Positions 24,763 through 29,087 of a DNA stretch of 29,087 nucleotides are shown here, piece after piece. A program made the translations under genes and the position numbers. Below the pieces are notes generated by a model. The model was not told where the DNA came from, did no database searches, and saw only the letters and a program-made list of their open reading frames with translations. Each line of letters opens with the position of its first letter. Position 1 is the first letter of the stretch. The stretch comes from DAOTTY01 sp964451095. Its GTDB lineage: Bacteria > Chloroflexota > Anaerolineae > Aggregatilineales > Phototrophicaceae. The stretch covers positions 1 through 29,087 of the forward strand of contig CAYVGI010000053.1 in the NCBI GenBank assembly GCA_964451095.1, written 5' to 3'.

Positions 24763-26814
24763 CTATTCCTCGTCCGGCTCCAGGAACTGCTGCCAGCGTT
24801 CGTTCATGCCTGCCTCGCTCACCCCGTAGAACACACGCAGCTTGCCGTTTGGCTCCCGCTTGACCAGATCATAGCGCACGTCGTTGCCGCGCTTGTAGCT
24901 GCGCCACAAACCGATGTCACCTTCCGATGCCCAGTCCACATCATCCATGTGAACGGGGTTGGTTTCTAGCTGGCGGATGGCATAGTGCCACAGGCGGCGG
25001 GCGCTCTCGCGGGTAACGTTGTGCACGATGTTCCCGTTACGCAGGTCGCGCATGATGTGATAGTTCGTGCCGTTGCGCTGCTCCGTGCCGACGATTTCTA
25101 CGCCAGCGCGGGGAATACCGTTGTTGCTGTACGTCGCACCAACAGAGCGCCCTACCGGGGGCACGTACTCCTGGCGGGGCAGCGCGTGGTTTTCCACTGC
25201 TGGGTTCAGCCCGCTCTCGTCAACCGCTGCATCTTCTACAACGTCATCCTCGTCCGCATCGTCATCGTCGATGTCGTCGTAGCGGTCGTCGTCGTCGTCC
25301 TCGTCGTCCTCGGCGTCGTCGTAATCGTAGTCATCTGCGTCCGCGACCGCGACACCCACCATCTCGTCGTCATCTGCGTCGTACACATCGTCTTCGTCGT
25401 CGTAGTCGTCTGGCTCGAACGGGTGCGCCGCGACCACGGGTACGGGCGACGGTTCTACTGTTGTCTCGGCGGCAGCGGGGGGCACCGCTGCCGCCTGCAC
25501 TTGCACTGCTGGCGCGATGCCCTGGCGCACCAGGCTCACAATCTCATCGCGCACCGCGAGATTGGTTTCGTTCTCGTCCCGCACATAGATCTTGTACTCA
25601 TCAATGGCGTAGGGGCGGTCATCGCCCTGCGACACCTGAATGCGAATGACGGTGTTCTTATTGCTTTCCAGCGTGTCAATCTCGGTCTTTAGCTCCGGGG
25701 AGATCATACGCCCGATGCTCTGTTGCAGTTCTTCAATCGCCTCGTTGGCGTTGTTCACGCCCTTAACAGGCTTGCTGGGGTCAGCGTCCACGCCGATGTA
25801 CACTGTGCCGCCGTTGGTGTTCGCAAACGCGCACACATCGCTCACCACGGCGTACAGGTGCCCGCCCTTGCGCTGCATGGACTCATGGAAGGACTGAATA
25901 ATGGACTCGCCTTCTTCGCGGGCGTCCTGCACATAATCATCCTCCGCGCCACCCTCATAGGCACGGGAGCGCGAAAAGTCGTTACTTTCGAACATCTCCA
26001 GCAGCGCTTCAAAGCTCTTGTCGCGCAGCAGTACCTCTGTAGTGCGCTCGCCTACGCCCAGTGTGACGACCTTACCACGCCGATCAATAATCGTTTCCAG
26101 CGCGTGGGCGTCACTGCCCTGGATGCAGCGCATTTTGCGCGGGTATTCTGGCTTGGTGCCGTTGAAAAAACGCTGCGTGCTGTTGCGGCGTTTGCTGCCC
26201 AGGTCGGTGATTTCCAGGCAGTGCAGGTTGATGTCTTGTGTGTAGGCGATGCGCGTTTGCCCGCCGAAGTCCATGCCGCGCATGGCAACACCGTGGTTGG
26301 CGTTCGCGTGGGCAGCGATAACAAGACCGCCTGCCTCTCGAATCACCTCGTAGGCGTGCAGCACATCGGACGACGCGCCGACCTCCGAGCTGCCCTGTTC
26401 CATCGCGTTGATGGGCACATGCAAGTTCAGCAGCAGGTGCTCAATTTCGCGCACGGTCTTCTGTGGGCTAAAAATGCCCAGGATGTGAAACCCGAACGTT
26501 GCGGTGAACTCAAAGCCGGGCAGCACCAAAATCTGGTCGAGCAGGCGGTGGTAGTCCGCCAGTTCTTGCTCTTCCTGTGGGGTTGCCCGCCCCAGTTGCT
26601 TCAAATAGGTCAGTTGTTCGATCTCGCGCTGCATCGCTGCGTAGCCGCTCACCGTGTTGTGGTCGGTAAACGCCAGAATATCTAGCCCGCGTGCTTCTGC
26701 CTTTTTCAGAATATCCAGATAGGAAATGTCTTTGTCGTAGTAGTCGCTAGAGGCGGGGGTGTGTAGGTGCAAGTCGACGTGATACCAGTTGAGTTTCGAC
26801 TTTCGTTTTGCCAC
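24763..26814 (-). CDS. PHP-domain phosphoesterase fused to AlbA_2/Schlafen-type domain
   Basis: 683 residues. The GTG at 26814 (MAKRKSKLNWYHVDLHLH) follows GGAGAA and is preferred to a TTG ten codons upstream. Residues about 12-260 are a PHP domain with metal ligands His16 and His18 (DLHLHT), Asp51-His52 (FTDHN), Glu102 (PGFEF), His169 (VIAAHAN) and Asp235/His237 (GSDAH). Residues about 290-420 match the AlbA_2 divergent ATP/nucleic-acid-binding domain: EEGESIIQSFHES and AFANTNGGTVYIGVD. A linker of about 70 mostly Asp/Glu residues (467-535) leads to a C-terminal domain (545-683) of unknown type. PHP enzymes hydrolyse phosphate esters with divalent metals; the AlbA_2 part points to RNA/DNA or nucleotide substrates. 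A solitary gene; defence or RNA metabolism are inferences. Confidence 0.88.
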   Translation of the reverse strand: MAKRKSKLNWYHVDLHLHTPASSDYYDKDISYLDILKKAEARGLDILAFTDHNTVSGYAAMQREIEQLTYLKQLGRATPQEEQELADYHRLLDQILVLPGFEFTATFGFHILGIFSPQKTVREIEHLLLNLHVPINAMEQGSSEVGASSDVLHAYEVIREAGGLVIAAHANANHGVAMRGMDFGGQTRIAYTQDINLHCLEITDLGSKRRNSTQRFFNGTKPEYPRKMRCIQGSDAHALETIIDRRGKVVTLGVGERTTEVLLRDKSFEALLEMFESNDFSRSRAYEGGAEDDYVQDAREEGESIIQSFHESMQRKGGHLYAVVSDVCAFANTNGGTVYIGVDADPSKPVKGVNNANEAIEELQQSIGRMISPELKTEIDTLESNKNTVIRIQVSQGDDRPYAIDEYKIYVRDENETNLAVRDEIVSLVRQGIAPAVQVQAAAVPPAAAETTVEPSPVPVVAAHPFEPDDYDDEDDVYDADDDEMVGVAVADADDYDYDDAEDDEDDDDDRYDDIDDDDADEDDVVEDAAVDESGLNPAVENHALPRQEYVPPVGRSVGATYSNNGIPRAGVEIVGTEQRNGTNYHIMRDLRNGNIVHNVTRESARRLWHYAIRQLETNPVHMDDVDWASEGDIGLWRSYKRGNDVRYDLVKREPNGKLRVFYGVSEAGMNERWQQFLEPDEE

Positions 26815-26982
26815 TTTACCATGTTCTCCAATGGTTGTAATCAAATATCACAAGTGACGGTGGGGTGGCGCGGGGGAAAGCAACCCCCTGGCAAATAAGG
26901 GGTCCGGCGGGGCGCAATGGATTGGGGATGCGTTTTCATGGTTGCGTCTATGCGTTGTGCTGCTGTGCAGCGTAAATACCGC

Positions 26983-26998
26983 TGCGCCAATGGGCGCA
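26983..26998. terminator. Candidate hairpin after the receiver gene
   Basis: TGCGCC (26983-26988), loop AATG, GGCGCA (26993-26998), extended imperfectly by flanking CCGC/GCGG. It lies 8 bp past the stop of the minus-strand receiver gene and is followed on that strand by TATTTA. A modest intrinsic terminator is possible. Confidence 0.4.
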
Positions 26999-27005
26999 AG
27001 GGCGG

Positions 27006-27359
27006 TTACGTTTGGATGAGACGATTGAATAGCGCGGGAAGATCACCTGGCTCGAACGGTTTAATGAGGAATGTGCTAGCACCGGCGGCGATTGCTTCGT
27101 TTTCTACGTCCAATCCCGAAGCCATCACGACTGGCAAATGGGCGTGCTCGCCCTGCTTCAGTTCCTTCAATACGTCAACACCGTCCATATCGGCAAGGTG
27201 GTAATCCATGAGGATGACATCTGGCTCGAAGGACGCGACTGCCGCCGCAACATCTGCGCCGTTTCCGGTTGTTTCAATCTCGAACCCGTCTAACTCCAAC
27301 AGGGTCTTCAGCAGTGTTACGGTCGTTCTATCGTCGTCTACAATCAATACCTTCGACAA
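27006..27359 (-). CDS. Single-domain response regulator (receiver only)
   Basis: 117 residues. The TTG at 27359 is favoured: GGAG sits nine nt upstream and the protein then begins MSKVLIVDDD, the standard receiver start. ATG 27368 directly abuts the Shine-Dalgarno, and the longer frame to 27485 is non-coding leader. Acidic pocket DDD, phosphoacceptor Asp in LMDYHLADMDG, Ser in VVMASG and Lys in LIKPFEPGDL are all present. With no output domain it would act by protein-protein contact, like CheY or Spo0F, or within a phosphorelay. A possible partner is one of the kinases in this window, for which there is no adjacency evidence. Confidence 0.92.
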   Translation of the reverse strand: MSKVLIVDDDRTTVTLLKTLLELDGFEIETTGNGADVAAAVASFEPDVILMDYHLADMDGVDVLKELKQGEHAHLPVVMASGLDVENEAIAAGASTFLIKPFEPGDLPALFNRLIQT

Positions 27360-27404
27360 TACCAGCATCTCCTGCCTGTTCCCACATCCTAGCGCCCTGC
27401 GGTG

Positions 27405-27425
27405 CCCAAACCACGGTGGTTTGGG
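27405..27425. promoter_or_regulatory. 21-bp palindrome in the receiver-gene leader
   Basis: CCCAAACCAC (27405-27414), centre G, GTGGTTTGGG (27416-27425): perfect 10-bp arms. It lies 46 bp upstream of the receiver start and downstream of the -10 candidate. It can serve as a DNA operator or fold as an RNA hairpin with a small loop in the 5' UTR. Confidence 0.55.
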
Positions 27426-27483
27426 GACGAAATATCGTTCAGGGCGTTTGCATTCCGGCGCACAAAACCGCACCGTCAAACGC

Positions 27484-27489
27484 ATTATA
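27484..27489 (-). promoter_or_regulatory. Candidate -10 of the receiver gene
   Basis: Minus-strand TATAAT, about 125 bp upstream of the TTG start. The -35 (TAGCCG at 17 nt) matches at three of six positions. It would place the 21-bp palindrome within the transcript leader. Confidence 0.45.
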
Positions 27490-27550
27490 GCGCAGGTCGG
27501 GGATGGCGGCTATACATGTTCCGGCGTGCTGATAGGTTTCCTACAGCGCG

Positions 27551-28858
27551 TTATGCCTCCGGCGTGGGGGTGGCAGGCATCACGTCGGCAGGTTCCGCGT
27601 TGCCAGCGCTTTCATCTGGCGCGTCCAGGTGTGCCGCCGCCGGGTTGAACAGCAAGCTCACCGTCGCCAGCAGGTAGATGACACCGAACAACACCAGGGT
27701 CGCCCGCACGCCGATTCCTTCCAGCAGCACACCTGCCGCCAGCACGCCCAGCGGCATCGCTACCGTAATGCCACCGTTGAGGATGCCAAACACGCGCCCA
27801 CGCATGTCCACAGGCGTGCGCTCATACATCACCGCCGCCAGGATCGGGTTAATCGGTCCGCTGGCAAGCCCGGTTAGCGCGTAGATCGCCAGCAGCCCAC
27901 CCACAGGCGGGAACAGCGCCAACAAGAACGGGTACACACTCGCGCCGATGAACGCCGCCGTAAACACCCAACGCCGGGATAGCCTGTGCCCGCGCCAGCC
28001 CCACAACACGACCGACACAATACCACTGCCGCTGAGTGCGCCCGCCATCAACCCCAGGATGAGTGCGCCCTGCTCCACACCGTAGCGCCCTTCCAGGTAG
28101 ACGGGCAGCCCAACCGAGTACATCGCCATGTCAATCATGCTGGTGAGCATCATCACGACGATCACCGCCATCACCAGTGCGTCTGCACGGACGAAGCGCA
28201 ACCCCTCGCGGAGGTCATCCCAGTAGCTTGCCTTGCCGCCGTCTTCGCGCTGCTTACGTTTCGGTTGCGGCACCAGATGTGCCGGGACAAACAGCCACAC
28301 CCCCACCGCAGACACAAAAAATGTCGCCCCGTCCAGCCACAGCAAGTTCACTTCGCCGATGGTCGCCACCAGCACGCCCGCACCCAGCCCACCGATTAAC
28401 CCGGTACCCCGCCGCAGTACGGAGCCAATGCTCGTCGCCCGGTCGAGGCTCATGCCCGCTGCCTCCGCCAGTTCGGGGATCATCGCGCTGCGGGCGCTGT
28501 AGCCGGGCGTGTCTAGCAAGGTGCCCAGGAACACCAGCACCAACAACTGCCAGAACGCAAGCACACCCAGCGTGTACAGCAGCGGAATCAGCAGGATGGT
28601 TACGCCGCTGGCGACATCTGCGACGATGCTTACGCGCTTGTACCCATAACGATCCACAATGGTGCCGCCAAAGAACGTAGCAATCACCAGTGGCGCGAGA
28701 CTAAAGAACGCGGTGATGCCCGTCTGTGCGGCGCTGCCCGTGGTGCGCAGCACAAACCAGGGCACGGCAATCGACGCGAGCACATTACCCGTTACAGACA
28801 GGAAAAGGGTGGCAAAGACGGTATACAAAGGTAGGCGATCTCGCAGGGCGGTTGGCAT
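27551..28858 (-). CDS. MFS transporter, macrolide-efflux (MefA)-like
   Basis: 435 residues, about 12 hydrophobic segments with a charged central loop (VPQPKRKQREDGGKASYWDDLREGLRF, about 200-226). The MFS motif-A-type loop GGTIVDRYGYKR (63-74) follows the second helix. ATG 28858 is preceded by GGAG at about seven nt. This is the family of drug/macrolide exporters of the MFS_3 type: proton-driven efflux across the inner membrane. The C-terminal tail is Ala/Pro/Glu-rich (PDESAGNAEPADVMPATPTPEA). Substrate cannot be deduced; it is not adjacent to a resistance regulator. Confidence 0.92.
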   Translation of the reverse strand: MPTALRDRLPLYTVFATLFLSVTGNVLASIAVPWFVLRTTGSAAQTGITAFFSLAPLVIATFFGGTIVDRYGYKRVSIVADVASGVTILLIPLLYTLGVLAFWQLLVLVFLGTLLDTPGYSARSAMIPELAEAAGMSLDRATSIGSVLRRGTGLIGGLGAGVLVATIGEVNLLWLDGATFFVSAVGVWLFVPAHLVPQPKRKQREDGGKASYWDDLREGLRFVRADALVMAVIVVMMLTSMIDMAMYSVGLPVYLEGRYGVEQGALILGLMAGALSGSGIVSVVLWGWRGHRLSRRWVFTAAFIGASVYPFLLALFPPVGGLLAIYALTGLASGPINPILAAVMYERTPVDMRGRVFGILNGGITVAMPLGVLAAGVLLEGIGVRATLVLFGVIYLLATVSLLFNPAAAHLDAPDESAGNAEPADVMPATPTPEA

Positions 28859-29087
28859 GGGGCGCTCCGGCTCTTAGTGAACGGTGACCCCAAGTATATT
28901 ACATAACGATCCTATAAGCAGCACATTACGGACACAACACGGACGGTTCGCGGACGCAACCGACTGTTAGGGTGTGTGGGAGACGAGCTACGTTATGGGA
29001 CGCGGTTGCCCAGCGCACCCTACACGTTAGATGCACGAGAAAAGGCACTTTCTTGAGTTTGACCATGACCCCATTTTGCAAACGCTC
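28859..29087. other. Window-end intergenic sequence
   Basis: 229 bp upstream of the transporter. Possible -10-like AT-rich stretch (TAATATACT on the minus strand near 28896-28904) without a good -35. No coding frame, repeat or RNA was recognised. Confidence 0.5.

Noticed and set aside
24985..25692. 235-residue plus-strand frame rich in Val/Ile
   Set aside because: It is the reverse complement of the Asp/Glu codon runs (GAC/GAT read as GTC/ATC), which creates artificial valine-rich sequence.
25723..26685. 320-residue plus-strand open frame opposite the PHP gene
   Set aside because: Complementary shadow of a strongly supported gene with PHP and AlbA_2 motifs; no domain or start signal of its own.
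27360..27485. N-terminal extension of the receiver frame
   Set aside because: Contains the 21-bp palindrome and lies in the leader; receivers begin at KVLIVDDD, and TTG 27359 has the best-spaced Shine-Dalgarno.

Overview
This 29 kb window looks like a chromosomal segment of a free-living, signalling-rich bacterium, most probably a Chloroflexota member of the Anaerolineae type. That assignment is inference. It rests on a very large multi-GAF hybrid histidine kinase, PAS-rich kinases, a FAS1 protein with a Met/Glu linker, an orphan sortase, a short MglA-like GTPase and moderately high GC. There is no rRNA, tRNA, CRISPR array, integrase or transposase, and most of the region is ordinary chromosomal coding sequence.

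Layout. 1-849 (+) is the 3' end of a tandem FAS1 (fasciclin) protein. 895-2919 (-) is a three-PAS histidine kinase with a ribbon-helix-helix-like N-terminus. 3116-3772 (-) is a sortase, divergent from a secreted C39-like peptidase with TPRs (4079-5185, +). 5240-6748 (-) is a GT2 glycosyltransferase fused to a methyltransferase, divergent from an MglA-like P-loop GTPase (7000-7515, +). 7554-10012 (-) is a PadR-controlled cluster: padR-type regulator, small membrane protein, SDR and DJ-1/PfpI protein. 10206-11236 holds a convergent pair (small alpha/beta protein and HEAT-repeat protein). 11270-12656 (-) holds a GT4 glycosyltransferase and a small ORF. 12880-13242 (+) is a SWIM zinc-finger mini-protein and 13244-13561 (-) a small membrane protein. 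13687-16197 (+) and 16194-21440 (-) are two convergent sensory kinases whose stop codons overlap. After them come a NUDIX hydrolase, a membrane-anchored Ser/Gly-linker protein, a small membrane protein, a degenerate alpha/beta hydrolase, a dispersed-type inverted repeat, a PHP-AlbA_2 (Schlafen-type) fusion protein with a polyacidic linker, a stand-alone receiver and an MFS exporter.

How the genes work together. Two-component signalling dominates: three histidine kinases (about 670, 836 and 1748 aa) and one single-domain response regulator. None of the three kinases sits beside an obvious output regulator, so phosphorelay to unlinked partners is likely. The best-supported regulatory circuit is the PadR cluster. 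A perfect 16-bp palindrome overlaps the -35 of a consensus promoter upstream of the PadR gene, and a 12/16 copy lies upstream of the downstream small-membrane-protein/SDR unit. This suggests autoregulation plus control of the SDR unit.

The most unusual items are: the PHP + AlbA_2 + Asp-rich linker + C-terminal domain protein; the SDR whose catalytic Tyr is Cys; the alpha/beta hydrolase without its nucleophile; the three in-tandem near-identical GAF modules (about 525 bp period); the RHH-like segment at the head of a kinase; and a 21-bp palindrome in the leader of the receiver gene.
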